Below, one piece after another: positions 1 through 9,616 of a stretch of DNA of 64,000 nucleotides; the first letter of the stretch is position 1; every line of letters begins with the position of its first letter. A program made the translations under genes and the position numbers. The stretch is from Rhizobium halophilum (lineage in GTDB: Bacteria; Pseudomonadota; Alphaproteobacteria; Rhizobiales; Rhizobiaceae): NCBI RefSeq assembly GCF_021648825.1, contig NZ_JAKJHS010000002.1, positions 62,001 through 126,000 of the forward strand, given 5' to 3'. A model generated the notes under the pieces. That model made no database searches and was not told the origin of the DNA. It saw only the letters and a list, made by a program, of their open reading frames with translations.

Positions 1-3000
1 ATCACCGATCTTTCCGGACGTACCCTGTCCGGCCAGACTCCCTCCGCCTTCTGGTATTCGGTGCGCCACGCAAATCCGTTCACGATCGGGCTCAATTGCG
101 CGCTCGGCGCCGACGCGATGCTGCCGCACCTGCAGGAGCTGTCCGGCGTCGCCGACACCTTCATCTGTGCCTATCCGAACGCCGGCCTTCCCAATGAGTT
201 CGGCCAGTATGACGAAAGCCCCGCCGATATGGCACGGCAGGTTGCGGAGTTCGCCCGCGAAGGCCTGATCAACGTGATTGGCGGCTGCTGCGGCTCCACG
301 CCGGAGCATATCCGCGCCATTGCGGAAGCCGTTGCCAAACACGCGCCTCGGCAGGTGCCAGAGCACAAGCCACTGATGTCGCTTGCGGGGCTGGAGCCTT
401 TCGTGCTGACGAAGGACATCCCCTTCGTCAACGTCGGCGAGCGGACGAATGTCACTGGCTCCGCCAAGTTCCGCAAGCTGATCACCGCGGGCGACTATGC
501 CGCCGCACTCGTGGTCGCGCGCGACCAGGTGGAGAACGGCGCGCAGATCATCGACATCAACATGGACGAGGGGCTGATCGATTCCGGCCGCGCCATGGTC
601 GAGTTCCTGAACCTCGTGGCAGCCGAGCCGGATATCGCCAAGGTGCCGGTGATGATCGACTCGTCCAAGTTCGAGATCATCGAGGCGGGTCTGAAATGCG
701 TTCAGGGCAAGGCGGTCGTAAACTCAATATCGCTCAAGGAGGGCGAGGAGAAGTTCCTGGAGCAGGCGCGGCTTCTGCGTAATTACGGGGCCGCCGTCGT
801 TATCATGGCTTTTGACGAACAGGGCCAGGCGGACAGCTACGATCGCAAGGTCGAGATCTGCGAGCGCGCCTACAAGCTCCTGACCGAGAAGGTGAACTTC
901 CCGCCGGAAGACATCATCTTCGACCCCAACATCTTTGCTGTCGCGACCGGGATCGAAGAGCACAACAATTACGGCGTGGACTTCATCGAAGCGACGCGCA
1001 CTATTCGCGAGCGCATGCCGCTCGTGCATATCTCAGGCGGCGTCTCCAACCTTTCCTTCTCCTTCCGCGGCAACGAGCCGGTGCGCGAGGCGATGCACGC
1101 CGTCTTCCTCTACCACGCCATCCAGGCGGGCATGGACATGGGCATCGTCAATGCCGGCCAGCTGGCGGTCTACGAGTCCATAGATGCGGAGCTTCGCGAG
1201 GCCTGTGAGGATGTTGTCCTCAATCGCCGCACCGATTCCACCGAACGTCTGCTGGAGATCGCCGAGCGTTATCGTGGTGCCAGCGGCAAGGAAGCGCGGG
1301 TACAGGACCTCGCATGGCGCGAATGGCCGGTCGAGAAGCGGCTCGAGCATGCGCTGGTCAACGGCATCACCGAGTTCATCGATGCCGATACCGAAGAGGC
1401 GCGCCTGCAGGCGGAACGTCCGCTGCATGTGATCGAAGGCCCGCTGATGGCAGGGATGAATGTCGTCGGTGATCTGTTCGGGTCGGGCAAGATGTTCCTG
1501 CCGCAAGTTGTGAAGTCGGCGCGCGTGATGAAGCAGGCAGTCGCCGTCCTTCTTCCTTATATGGAGGAGGAGAAGCGCCTGAGTGGCGGCGAGGGTCGCC
1601 AGACTGCGGGCAAGGTCTTGATGGCTACGGTAAAAGGCGACGTACACGACATCGGCAAGAACATCGTCGGCGTCGTGCTTGCCTGCAACAACTACGAGAT
1701 CATCGATCTCGGCGTGATGGTGCCGGCGACGAAGATCCTTGAAGTGGCTAAGGAACAAGATGTGGACATCATCGGCCTGTCCGGCCTGATTACGCCATCG
1801 CTCGACGAGATGGCGCATGTCGCTTCCGAGATGGAGCGCCAAGGCTTCGAAATTCCGCTGCTGATCGGGGGCGCAACCACGAGCCGTGTCCATACGGCCG
1901 TGAAGATCCATCCGCGCTATGAGAAGGGGCAGGCGATCTACGTCACCGACGCCAGCCGTGCTGTGGGCGTCGTGTCGTCTCTTCTTTCGGAGGACGCAAA
2001 GGCAGGCTACGTGGATACCATTCGTGGCGAATATGCCAAGGTGGCCGCCGCCCATGCCCGCAGTGAGGCGGAAAAGAAACGTCTGCCACTTTCGCGTGCC
2101 CGTGACAACGCGCATAAGGTCGACTGGCAAGCTTTCCAGCCCGTTACGCCGAAGTTCAAAGGGACAAAGGTGTTCGACGATTATGATCTGGAGGAACTGG
2201 CGAGATACATCGACTGGACACCGTTCTTCCAGACCTGGGAACTGAAGGGGCGCTTCCCCGCCATCCTGGAGGACGAGGCGCAGGGCGAGGCAGCGCGGCA
2301 GCTCTATGCGGATGCGCAAGCGATGGTCGAGAAGATTATCAAGGAGAAGTGGTTTCGCCCGCGCGCGGTGATCGGTTTCTGGCCCGCGAATGCCGTTGGG
2401 GACGATATTCGCCTGTTCGTAGATGACAACCGTGCTGCCGAACTGGCGACCTTCTTCACGCTGCGCCAGCAGTTGTCCAAGCGCGACGGGCGTCCAAACG
2501 TGGCCCTGTCGGATTTTGTCGCGCCCTTGGACAGTGGCAAGCCGGACTATGTCGGCGGCTTCGTCGTCACCGCCGGCATCGAGGAAATCGCGATTGCGGA
2601 GCGCTTCGAGCGCGCCAACGACGATTATTCCTCCATCCTGGTCAAGGCCCTGGCCGACCGCTTTGCGGAGGCTTTTGCGGAGCGGATGCACGAACGGGTC
2701 CGCAGGGAGTTCTGGGGTTACGCAGCGGGCGAGGATCTGTCGACTGACCAGCTCATTACGGAAGAATATGCCGGCATCCGTCCGGCACCCGGTTATCCCG
2801 CACAGCCGGATCACACGGAGAAGGAAACGCTCTTCCGGCTCCTCGACGCGGAGACGGCAACAGGCGTCAAGCTGACCGAGAGTTTTGCCATGTGGCCGGG
2901 CTCCTCTGTTGCCGGCCTCTATATCGGCCACCCGGACTCCTACTACTTCGGCGTCGCCAAGGTGGAGCGTGACCAGGTGCAGGACTACGCCGCGCGCAAG

Positions 3001-3093
3001 GGCATGCCGGTTGAGGAGATCGAGCGCTGGCTGGGACCGGTGCTGAATTACGTGCCGGTCAATCCGGGCAGCGCGGAGGACGAGGCGGCGTAG
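1..3093 (+). CDS. metH: Cobalamin-dependent methionine synthase, 5' end outside window
   Basis: Cytoplasmic enzyme that moves a methyl group from 5-methyltetrahydrofolate to homocysteine through cobalamin. The frame is open from the first base, so about the first 200 residues lie off the window, and 1030 residues are visible. All three zinc ligands of the homocysteine domain can be seen: Cys in GLNCALG (nt 97-99) and the CC pair in GGCCGS (nt 286-291). These are followed by the pterin-binding domain ([14 protein letters not shown] onward), the cobalamin cap and binding domain with [11 protein letters not shown] (His ligand, near nt 1645), and the C-terminal SAM reactivation domain ([15 protein letters not shown]). 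This is the full domain order of long MetH. It converges on the ABC ATPase gene with only 18 bp between stops. metF, the supplier of its folate substrate, lies 25 kb away in the same window. Confidence 0.97.
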   Translation: MTDLSGRTLSGQTPSAFWYSVRHANPFTIGLNCALGADAMLPHLQELSGVADTFICAYPNAGLPNEFGQYDESPADMARQVAEFAREGLINVIGGCCGSTPEHIRAIAEAVAKHAPRQVPEHKPLMSLAGLEPFVLTKDIPFVNVGERTNVTGSAKFRKLITAGDYAAALVVARDQVENGAQIIDINMDEGLIDSGRAMVEFLNLVAAEPDIAKVPVMIDSSKFEIIEAGLKCVQGKAVVNSISLKEGEEKFLEQARLLRNYGAAVVIMAFDEQGQADSYDRKVEICERAYKLLTEKVNFPPEDIIFDPNIFAVATGIEEHNNYGVDFIEATRTIRERMPLVHISGGVSNLSFSFRGNEPVREAMHAVFLYHAIQAGMDMGIVNAGQLAVYESIDAELREACEDVVLNRRTDSTERLLEIAERYRGASGKEARVQDLAWREWPVEKRLEHALVNGITEFIDADTEEARLQAERPLHVIEGPLMAGMNVVGDLFGSGKMFLPQVVKSARVMKQAVAVLLPYMEEEKRLSGGEGRQTAGKVLMATVKGDVHDIGKNIVGVVLACNNYEIIDLGVMVPATKILEVAKEQDVDIIGLSGLITPSLDEMAHVASEMERQGFEIPLLIGGATTSRVHTAVKIHPRYEKGQAIYVTDASRAVGVVSSLLSEDAKAGYVDTIRGEYAKVAAAHARSEAEKKRLPLSRARDNAHKVDWQAFQPVTPKFKGTKVFDDYDLEELARYIDWTPFFQTWELKGRFPAILEDEAQGEAARQLYADAQAMVEKIIKEKWFRPRAVIGFWPANAVGDDIRLFVDDNRAAELATFFTLRQQLSKRDGRPNVALSDFVAPLDSGKPDYVGGFVVTAGIEEIAIAERFERANDDYSSILVKALADRFAEAFAERMHERVRREFWGYAAGEDLSTDQLITEEYAGIRPAPGYPAQPDHTEKETLFRLLDAETATGVKLTESFAMWPGSSVAGLYIGHPDSYYFGVAKVERDQVQDYAARKGMPVEEIERWLGPVLNYVPVNPGSAEDEAA

Positions 3094-3111
3094 ACGCCTG
3101 GCGTCACCGTG

Positions 3112-4167
3112 CTAATCTCTGACGACGAGCAGGTCGCCCGAGGAGAATCGGAGGTCAACGGTCTCGCCCGGTCTCGGCATGGTGAGATCAGGTGCATTGA
3201 ACGTGTCGAAGGATACGGGATTGCCGGCCACCGAAATCTTGGTTCGGATCACCGAGCCCAGGAAGCTTGACGACAGCACATCTCCTTTGAGCGTTGTATC
3301 GCCGGAACCTTGGAGCGAGCCCGCCTCAGGACGCAGCGCCAGGACGATCGGTTCGCCTGCCGTTTTGCCGACGAGGGTTTCCTTGAGCGTGATCACCTGA
3401 TTGCCCACGCGGACCGTGTGCTCGGCCGGATCCACCACCGTGGCGTCCAGCATGTTCAGCGTTCCCACGAACGACGCAACGAAGCGGGTGGCAGGGCGAT
3501 TGTAGATTTCCGATGGCGTGCCGATTTGGTCGGCGCGGCCTGCGTTCATCACGACGATGCGGTCGGAGATCGAGAGGGCTTCTTCCTGGTCGTGCGTCAC
3601 GAAGACGGTGGTGATGCCGAGCTGGCGCTGGATCTGGCGGATCTCTTCGCGCAACGAGATACGAATCTTGGCGTCCAGTGCGGAAAGGGGCTCGTCGAGC
3701 AGCAGGAGCTGGGGCTTTGGAGCAAGCGCACGCGCCAACGCCACGCGCTGCTGCTGGCCGCCAGACATCTGGTAAGGGTAGCGGTCCGCCAGATGCTCCA
3801 GGCGGATGAGGGCCAGCATTTCCTTCACACGGGCCTCGATCGCAGCCCGCGGCGTCCCGGCGACCTTGAGGCCGAACGCGACATTGTCGAAAACGTTCAT
3901 GTTCGGGAACAATGCGTAGGCTTGGAACACCATGCCGATGTTGCGCTGGTTGGTCTTCAGGCGGCTCTGGTCCCTCCCGTCGATGCTGATCGTGCCGCCG
4001 CTCGGCGTCTCGAAGCCGGCAATCATTCGCAGAACGGTCGTCTTGCCGCAGCCGGAGGGGCCGAGAAAGGAGACGAACTCGCCTTTCTCGATCGCCATGT
4101 TGAAGTTCTTCACCACCTGAACGGCGCCGAAGCATTTTTGGAGGTTGTCGAGAACCAGGAACGACAT
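3112..4167 (-). CDS. ABC importer ATP-binding protein (PotA/FbpC-like, with TOBE domain)
   Basis: ATPase subunit of an importer, working on the cytoplasmic face of the inner membrane. Walker A is GPSGCGKTT (near residue 37), the signature is MSGGQQQRVALARAL, Walker B is LLLLDEP followed by LSALDA, and the switch is VFVTHDQEEAL. The last ~110 residues form the extra domain typical of CUT1/PotA-type ATPases. It is the last gene of a minus-strand operon with its two permeases and binding protein, 11 bp after the permease stop. The family covers polyamine, ferric iron, thiamine and phosphonate importers, and the sequence alone does not settle the substrate. Confidence 0.93.
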   Translation of the reverse strand: MSFLVLDNLQKCFGAVQVVKNFNMAIEKGEFVSFLGPSGCGKTTVLRMIAGFETPSGGTISIDGRDQSRLKTNQRNIGMVFQAYALFPNMNVFDNVAFGLKVAGTPRAAIEARVKEMLALIRLEHLADRYPYQMSGGQQQRVALARALAPKPQLLLLDEPLSALDAKIRISLREEIRQIQRQLGITTVFVTHDQEEALSISDRIVVMNAGRADQIGTPSEIYNRPATRFVASFVGTLNMLDATVVDPAEHTVRVGNQVITLKETLVGKTAGEPIVLALRPEAGSLQGSGDTTLKGDVLSSSFLGSVIRTKISVAGNPVSFDTFNAPDLTMPRPGETVDLRFSSGDLLVVRD

Positions 4168-4178
4168 GAACGAAAATC

Positions 4179-4970
4179 CTAGTGGCGCGCCGGTGCGGCC
4201 TTGCTGAAGCGGGAAACGAACTGAATGAGGGCGAGACAGGCCCAGGTGATGGTAAAGGCAATGACGGAGAGAGCGAAGGGCTCATAGGCCTTGTTGGCAC
4301 CAATCCGTTGGAGATATGGGCCGAAAGCAGGACGGTCGAGCAGGGCCGCCAGCGTGAACTCGCCGATCACGATGGCGAAGGTGAGGAAGGCGCCGGAAAG
4401 GACGGCCGGCACGACGTTTGGCAGGATCACGCGGCGCAGGATGGTGAACCAGCCCGCCCCTAGGATTTGGGCGGCTTCGGTTAGCGTCGCGACGTCTATC
4501 GTTCTGAGCCCCGTATCCACGGCACGGTACATGTAAGGCAGCGCCAGGATTGTGTAGCCGAAAGCGAGGAGGGTGTTGGTGCCGAAGATGGAGCCGGTCA
4601 GCGGCAGCCAGCTTGCCGTGTTGTAGAGGCGGATATAGCCGAACACCACGACAATGGCCGGGATGACAAGCGGCAGCAACGTCAGGAACTCAACGTAAGG
4701 CCGCGCCCAGGGCATCTTCAGGCGCACCCAGAAGGCCGTCGGGACGACGATCAGGATGCCGATCACGATCGTCACCAGCGCCATGACCACCGAATAGGTG
4801 AAGGTCGCCTGGAATTGCGGGTCGGCGAAGACCTCGCGGTAGGCATCGAAGGAGTAGACGCCGCGGCGCGCCTTCAGCGAAAACTCGAACAGACCGCTGA
4901 GAGGCAGGAAGAAGTAGAGCAGGCCGAAGATCAGGACGGCCCAGCCGACGATGCGGGTCCAGACGCTCAT
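4179..4970 (-). CDS. ABC importer permease (second inner-membrane subunit)
   Basis: Polytopic membrane protein of 263 residues with about six hydrophobic segments and the EAA-type coupling loop (LTEAAQILGAGWFTILRRVILPNVVPAVLSG), where it contacts the ATPase. The frame is open further upstream, but I chose the start MSVWTRIVGW because it gives a normal PotC-like length and an ATGA overlap with the stop of the preceding permease (4967-4970). The overlap suggests translational coupling. Family: binding-protein-dependent transport permease of the polyamine/iron class. Confidence 0.9.
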   Translation of the reverse strand: MSVWTRIVGWAVLIFGLLYFFLPLSGLFEFSLKARRGVYSFDAYREVFADPQFQATFTYSVVMALVTIVIGILIVVPTAFWVRLKMPWARPYVEFLTLLPLVIPAIVVVFGYIRLYNTASWLPLTGSIFGTNTLLAFGYTILALPYMYRAVDTGLRTIDVATLTEAAQILGAGWFTILRRVILPNVVPAVLSGAFLTFAIVIGEFTLAALLDRPAFGPYLQRIGANKAYEPFALSVIAFTITWACLALIQFVSRFSKAAPARH

Positions 4971-5842
4971 TTCAGCCACCTCTCGGCGCGGATGCGCAGC
5001 CAGATGTAGACGACGTTGGCGATGGCGGTCACCACGATCATGCCGAAGGCCATGGCGTAACCCAGGTTGGGGTTGCCGAGGACATCGCCGCGGATCTGCG
5101 CAAAAAGCTGGATGGGGATGATATTGAGGCTTGAGCCCGTGAGGGCGTATGCCGTCGCGACGGCGCCGAAGGAGTTGGCGAAGAGCAGGGCGAAGGTTCC
5201 GAGCAGCGAGGGAAATAGAATCGGGAGGGCCACCATGCGCCAGTATTGCATGCCCGTTGCGCCGAGCACTTCGGCCGCTTCCCGCCACTCGCGGCGCAGC
5301 CCCTCGAGCGCCGGCGTGATGATGAGGATCATCAGCGGGATCTGGAAGAACAGGTAGGTGATCGTCAACCCCCAGAAGCTCAGGATGTTGAACCCGAGGT
5401 CGCGCTGAAGGACGATGCCGAAGTTCTGGCGCAGCATGACGGTGACGAGGCCGACAGGTCCTAAGGTCGCCAGGAAGGCGAAGGCGAGCGGCACGCCGGC
5501 GAAATTTGAGGCAACACCGGAAAAGGTCATCAACGGCGACCTGATCCAGCGCGGAACAGCCCTGAATGTCACGGCTGCCGCCATACCGAATCCGACCAGA
5601 CAGCCGATTGCTGCCGAGGCGACGGACACCTTGATCGAGATCCAGTAACTCGACGGGATCGTGCCGCTATTGAGATCGAGGATGTTCTGTAGCGTGAAGG
5701 TGCCCTCTGGGGTCTGGAAGGCGCCGATGACGATGTGCATCGTCGGCAGAACCAGGAAGAGCCCGACGAAGATGACAAAGGGCATGAGCCCCAGCCACGT
5801 AAAGTTGAGACGCAGCCGGGGAACAGGTGGCGCTTGATTCAT
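4967..5842 (-). CDS. ABC importer permease (first inner-membrane subunit)
   Basis: Membrane permease of 291 residues from the start MNQAPPVPRL. A 24-residue upstream extension is possible but is arginine-rich and looks like leader sequence, not protein. It has a hydrophobic N-terminus (WLGLMPFVIFVGLFLVLPTMHIVI), further membrane segments and a coupling loop (EAAEVLGATGMQYWRMVALPILFPSLLGTF). It pairs with the downstream permease as a heterodimeric channel. The gap to the binding-protein gene upstream is 117 bp. Confidence 0.9.
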   Translation of the reverse strand: MNQAPPVPRLRLNFTWLGLMPFVIFVGLFLVLPTMHIVIGAFQTPEGTFTLQNILDLNSGTIPSSYWISIKVSVASAAIGCLVGFGMAAAVTFRAVPRWIRSPLMTFSGVASNFAGVPLAFAFLATLGPVGLVTVMLRQNFGIVLQRDLGFNILSFWGLTITYLFFQIPLMILIITPALEGLRREWREAAEVLGATGMQYWRMVALPILFPSLLGTFALLFANSFGAVATAYALTGSSLNIIPIQLFAQIRGDVLGNPNLGYAMAFGMIVVTAIANVVYIWLRIRAERWLK

Positions 5843-5959
5843 GGCGGCAGCTTTCCCCTCGTCGGCGCGTTTTGGTCTGTGGCGAAAATAAGGCCAGGCC
5901 GTCCGGCATGGCAAGCCCCGGCCCGAACAGGTCGGGCCGGGGCTATGGAGAAGGCGTCC

Positions 5960-7066
5960 TTACTGAACGTTGGCGCCGACGACGCTATCCCAGCCGCCAG
6001 TGACGGCAGCCTTGTTGGCGTTCTGCTCTTCGACGGTCGGGAAGACGGCCGCTTCGTAGCTTTCGGCTGGCGGCAGCGCGTCCATCAGCTCCTGAGGGAT
6101 TTTGCCGGCCTTGGCCATGGCATTGAAGCGCGCCGGGTGGCAATAGCCCTTCAGCCACAGGTTCTGGCCTTCGTCGGAGTAGAGGTATTCCATCCAAAGC
6201 TTCGCAGCATTCGGGTGCGGTGCATAGGCGGAGATGCCCTGGACGTAGACGCCGGCGAGGACGCCCGTCTTCGGTACCACGACCTCAACCGGCGGATTAC
6301 CGTTCAGCTCGTCGCGCCATGCCAGCGCGTTGTAATCCCATGCGATGGTGATCGGCGTTGCGCCTTGGGCTATTGTTCCTGCTTTAGCAACGACGGGTAC
6401 GAAATTGCCGGCCTTGTTCAGCTCAGCGAAGAATTCCAGGCCCGCCTTGCCCGCTTCCTCACCCGCCGCCGCACCTCGGGAAAGTCCAGCTGCAAGAACT
6501 GCAAGAATTGCTTGGTTGGAGGACAGTGGAGGGCCCGCAAGTGCAACCTGGCCCGCATACTCCGGCTTCAGGAGGTCTGCCCAATCCTGCGGTACGGTCT
6601 CAACCATGTCCTTGTTCACGATGAAGGACAGAACGCCGTAGTAGTCGCCGTACCAGTAGCCTTCGGCATCCTTCACGTCGTCGGGGATCTCGTCCCAGGT
6701 GGAAACCTTGTAGGGCTGCAGCAGGCCCTCTTCCTTCATCTGCGGACCGAAGGCCAACCCGACGTCGACTACGTCAGGGGCCTGCGGACCCTTGTTGTCC
6801 TTGTTGGCCTTGATCGCCTCGACTTCGTCGGCAGAGCCGGCGTCTGGGTTCAGTTCGTTGACCTGGATCTCCGGATACTTGGCCTTGAAGCCGGCGATGA
6901 CGTCGCCATAGCCGCACCAGCTGTGGGGCAGGGCGATGGTCGTCAGCATGCCTTCCTTCTTGGCAGCTTCGACGAGCTCCGCGCTCGGCTCGGCAGCGAC
7001 GAAGCTTGCCGAAGCGATGACGAGCGCGGTCGTCAGGGAGAGCAGGCGGTGGGTCTTGTTGAGCAC
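5960..7066 (-). CDS. ABC importer periplasmic substrate-binding protein
   Basis: Protein of 368 residues with a clear Sec signal peptide (MLNKTHRLLSLTTALVIASASFVAA, cleavage near residue 25). The mature part has the two-lobe pattern of the iron/polyamine/thiamine binding-protein class: ELVEAAKKEG near the start, PDVVDVGLAFGPQM, then GDYYGVLSFIVNKD at the hinge. It is the first gene of the transporter part of the operon and sits 127 bp after the RpiR-type regulator on the same strand, enough room for its own promoter. The ligand is unknown. The divergent amine-type catabolic genes make an organic nitrogen compound a reasonable guess. Confidence 0.9.
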   Translation of the reverse strand: MLNKTHRLLSLTTALVIASASFVAAEPSAELVEAAKKEGMLTTIALPHSWCGYGDVIAGFKAKYPEIQVNELNPDAGSADEVEAIKANKDNKGPQAPDVVDVGLAFGPQMKEEGLLQPYKVSTWDEIPDDVKDAEGYWYGDYYGVLSFIVNKDMVETVPQDWADLLKPEYAGQVALAGPPLSSNQAILAVLAAGLSRGAAAGEEAGKAGLEFFAELNKAGNFVPVVAKAGTIAQGATPITIAWDYNALAWRDELNGNPPVEVVVPKTGVLAGVYVQGISAYAPHPNAAKLWMEYLYSDEGQNLWLKGYCHPARFNAMAKAGKIPQELMDALPPAESYEAAVFPTVEEQNANKAAVTGGWDSVVGANVQ

Positions 7067-7193
7067 GATATCCTCCTGAGGTTTGGTCGTGTGGCGGCGA
7101 CTCGTAGAGCCGGTTCATGTACGGTATGTGACAGTCTGCACGGGTGACTATTCCCCGATAAGTATCTTTCACCGCAGGCATTTCGCCGGAAGT

Positions 7194-8081
7194 TCATTCC
7201 AGCCTGTCTCTGTGCGGACGGCGGAAAAGACGCGATTGCTCGAAGAGTTCTTCGAGCGAGGTCATGCGTTTGCGCGTCCTGTCCCAAGTGGCGCTCTGTA
7301 CGGCTTCGATCAGTGCCTCGACGAGGAAGAGGGTCACGACAGAGGAGTCCCAGGCACTCGGCGCCTCGATCCGGGCGCGGAAGCTGTGTCGGGCATGTTT
7401 CGCGACCGGCGAACCCCAGATGTCGGTGATCAGGATGATCACGACGCCGTTTTGCCTGGCGACCTCCGCCAGGGTCGCCATTTCCTGTTCGTAACGGCGG
7501 ATGTCGAAGATCACCAGGACATCGCCGCGGTTCATGTTCAGCACATGCTGCGGCCAGGAACTTGAGTTGTTCGAGATCAGCGTGGTCCTGGGGCGGATGA
7601 CCTGCATGTGCGTGAAGAAATATTCTGCGAGCGCCCCGGTGATGCGACCGCCGACAAAATAGACGCTGCGATCGAGGTCGCCCAGCAGTGCTGCGGCACC
7701 TTCGAACGTCTTGGTGTCCAGGTCGGAAAGCGTGTCGCGGAGGTTGGCGGTCACCGCTTCCGCAAAACGGTTGAGGATATGCGTGCCGGGCGCGTTGAGT
7801 GCCCAACGGTCGTGCTTGGCAATCGGATTGGAGATCGTTTCCTCAAGCTCGTGGTGCAGGTGGGACTGAAATTCCGGATATCCCTTGAAGCCGAGCTTCT
7901 GCACCATGCGCGCTACGGTCGGCGTCGAAACGCCGGCATTGTCCGCAATTGTCGTGATGCTCCCAAGCCCGGACACCGGATAGTTCTCCAAGATCCTGTC
8001 GGCCAGCTGCTTTTCGGCACGTGTCAGGCTGTCGTAGCGGGTGCGGATGACATCCGAGACGGTGCGTGCGGCGGTTGGCAC
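7194..8081 (-). CDS. RpiR/MurR family transcriptional regulator (HTH + SIS)
   Basis: DNA-binding regulator of 295 residues. The N-terminal helix-turn-helix (about residues 20-75, SITTIADNAGVSTPTVARMVQKLGFKGYPEFQ) is the RpiR type, and a SIS sugar/ligand-binding domain follows (about 125-260, VYFVGGRITGALAEYFFTHMQVI). SIS domains usually sense phosphorylated sugars, but RpiR proteins also control amino-acid and amine catabolism. It stands between the ABC importer operon (same strand) and the divergent TRAP/GS cluster, so it probably controls both. An 8-bp inverted repeat lies in the divergent gap. Confidence 0.93.
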   Translation of the reverse strand: MPTAARTVSDVIRTRYDSLTRAEKQLADRILENYPVSGLGSITTIADNAGVSTPTVARMVQKLGFKGYPEFQSHLHHELEETISNPIAKHDRWALNAPGTHILNRFAEAVTANLRDTLSDLDTKTFEGAAALLGDLDRSVYFVGGRITGALAEYFFTHMQVIRPRTTLISNNSSSWPQHVLNMNRGDVLVIFDIRRYEQEMATLAEVARQNGVVIILITDIWGSPVAKHARHSFRARIEAPSAWDSSVVTLFLVEALIEAVQSATWDRTRKRMTSLEELFEQSRLFRRPHRDRLE

Positions 8082-8158
8082 TAGTGCTGTTCCCTTCCGG
8101 TCTTCGCCGGTTGACGCGATTTAACGCTTCTTTCCGCCGGCGAGTCAATGCGCGTGAT

Positions 8159-8214
8159 GAAGAGAAATTTTCAGAATTGCATTGACGGAGGATTGAAGAT
8201 GAAGAATTCTCTTC
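8159..8214. promoter_or_regulatory. Inverted repeat GAAGAGAA/TTCTCTTC in the divergent regulator-catabolic promoter region
   Basis: Perfect 8-bp arms lie at 8159-8166 and 8207-8214, 48 bp apart start to start. The right arm also sits in a local palindrome, AGAATTCT. The site is between the RpiR regulator start and the amidohydrolase start, where an operator would be expected. Assignment to RpiR is inference only. Confidence 0.35.
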
Positions 8215-8244
8215 GGCGTGTTCCAAAGTTGCGCTCCGGACGAC

Positions 8245-9039
8245 ATGCTGGCCGACATGACATTCTTCACGAAAAATGACGGCGAGCCAGTCGCAATCGA
8301 GAACCCTCGGGGATGGGGCGACGTGCTCCTCGTTTGTGAACATGCTTCGCGCAGACTGCCGAAACGGTACGGCACCCTTGGGCTATCTGAGGACGCCCTT
8401 TCCTCGCATATCGCTTGGGATCCGGGTGCGCTCGCGGTTGCGCGGCTCATGTCGAAGCAGCTTGACGCCACACTGATCTACCAGCGCTTTTCCCGCCTCG
8501 TCTATGATTGCAATCGCCCTCCGGAATCGCCTGCCGCTATACGCGACGTCAGCGAGGTCTTCCGTATTCCCGGCAACGAAAACCTGACTGAGGCGGAAAA
8601 GTCGCTACGAACAACATCGCTCTACCTGCCGTTTCAGGGCGCGATCCGCGACGAGATTGCGGCGCGACGGGCGAGGGGACTGCAGACGGTACTGGTCACG
8701 GTCCACAGCTTCACGCGCGTCTATTTTGGACGGGAGCGGGCGGTGGAGATCGGCATCCTCCACGATACGGACAGCCGCCTAGCGGAGGCAATGCTGGACG
8801 CGGCAGCCGATACGAATCTCTACAAGGTGGAACGGAACGAGCCCTATGGCCCGGCAGACGGCGTGACGCACACGCTTGAACTTCATGCCTTGCCCGCCGG
8901 GCTTCTGAACGTGATGATTGAAGTCCGCAACGACCTGATCGCCGACGAGGCGGGTCAGACCGCGGCGGCAGGCTTCCTCAGCAAGTTGCTGAGGGAGAGC
9001 ATTGGCACGCTGACCAAGAACAAAAAAAATGGCGGCTGA
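8245..9039 (+). CDS. N-formylglutamate amidohydrolase-like enzyme (FGase superfamily)
   Basis: Cytoplasmic metal-dependent amidase of 264 residues. It carries the FGase-family motifs: LLVCEHASRRLP (metal site 1), SHIAWDPGALAVARLM, FSRLVYDCNRPP, TVHSFTRVYFG and ELHALPAGLLNVMIEVRNDLI. Its shape fits the 'predicted N-formylglutamate amidohydrolase' branch more than classical HutG, and no hut genes are near. Its place as first gene of a cluster with a TRAP transporter and a GS-like ligase suggests it cleaves an amide of glutamate made in that pathway (inference). The start is uncertain: GTG at 8218, ATG at 8245 and ATG at 8257 are all in frame without a good ribosome site. Confidence 0.85.
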   Translation: MLADMTFFTKNDGEPVAIENPRGWGDVLLVCEHASRRLPKRYGTLGLSEDALSSHIAWDPGALAVARLMSKQLDATLIYQRFSRLVYDCNRPPESPAAIRDVSEVFRIPGNENLTEAEKSLRTTSLYLPFQGAIRDEIAARRARGLQTVLVTVHSFTRVYFGRERAVEIGILHDTDSRLAEAMLDAAADTNLYKVERNEPYGPADGVTHTLELHALPAGLLNVMIEVRNDLIADEAGQTAAAGFLSKLLRESIGTLTKNKKNGG

Positions 9040-9106
9040 CGAGGTGGAACGGACTGGGAGAATGAAAGGGTGCACGATCACACAATCCTAGCTGCGGCGG
9101 GCGCCG

Positions 9107-9616
9107 ATGCCTAACGTGCTCAAGACTTACGTCCGCGTTGTCGACCGCTTCAACCGCGGGGTCGGTCGCGTGACCATGTACCTGATCTTCGTGATGATGG
9201 GGATCCTCCTATGGTCGTCCATGTCGAAGGCATTCTTCCTGCCGTCGCTCTGGACGCTGGAGATGGCCCAGTTCGTGATGGCGGCCTATTTTCTGCTCGG
9301 CGGCGCCTATTCGCTGCAGATGGACTCCCATGTCCGCATGGATCTTGCCTACGGACGGTGGTCGCCGAAGACCAAGGCGATGATCGATGTCATCACTATC
9401 TTCATGCTGTTCATCTACCTGTTCTTCCTGCTCTACGGCGGTATCTCGAGCACGACCTACGCAATCAAGTACAACGAGACCAGCTATTCTTCTTGGTCGC
9501 CGTACATGGCGCCGATCAAGATCACCATGGTGATCGGGATATTCCTGACCTTCCTGCAGGCTACCTCCATCTTCATCAAGGATCTGGCGGTTGCGCTGGG
9601 AAGGCCGCTGGCATGA
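9107..9616 (+). CDS. TRAP transporter small permease (DctQ type)
   Basis: Protein of 169 residues with four hydrophobic helices (for example MYLIFVMMGILLWSS, FVMAAYFLLGGAYSL, VITIFMLFIYLFFLLYGG, ITMVIGIFLTFLQATSIFI), the usual layout of DctQ subunits. The loop motif SLQMDSHVRMDLAYGRWSP (compare the common 'HVRVD') marks the family. It overlaps the large permease gene by ATGA (9613-9616). The two make the inner-membrane part of a sodium-driven uptake system for a carboxylate-containing solute. Confidence 0.92.
   Translation: MPNVLKTYVRVVDRFNRGVGRVTMYLIFVMMGILLWSSMSKAFFLPSLWTLEMAQFVMAAYFLLGGAYSLQMDSHVRMDLAYGRWSPKTKAMIDVITIFMLFIYLFFLLYGGISSTTYAIKYNETSYSSWSPYMAPIKITMVIGIFLTFLQATSIFIKDLAVALGRPLA

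Noticed and set aside
1033-2931. Long antisense open frame across metH (632 codons)
   Set aside because: It lies wholly opposite a certain gene. High-GC codon use in the third position opens the antisense frame. It has no ribosome site or domain.
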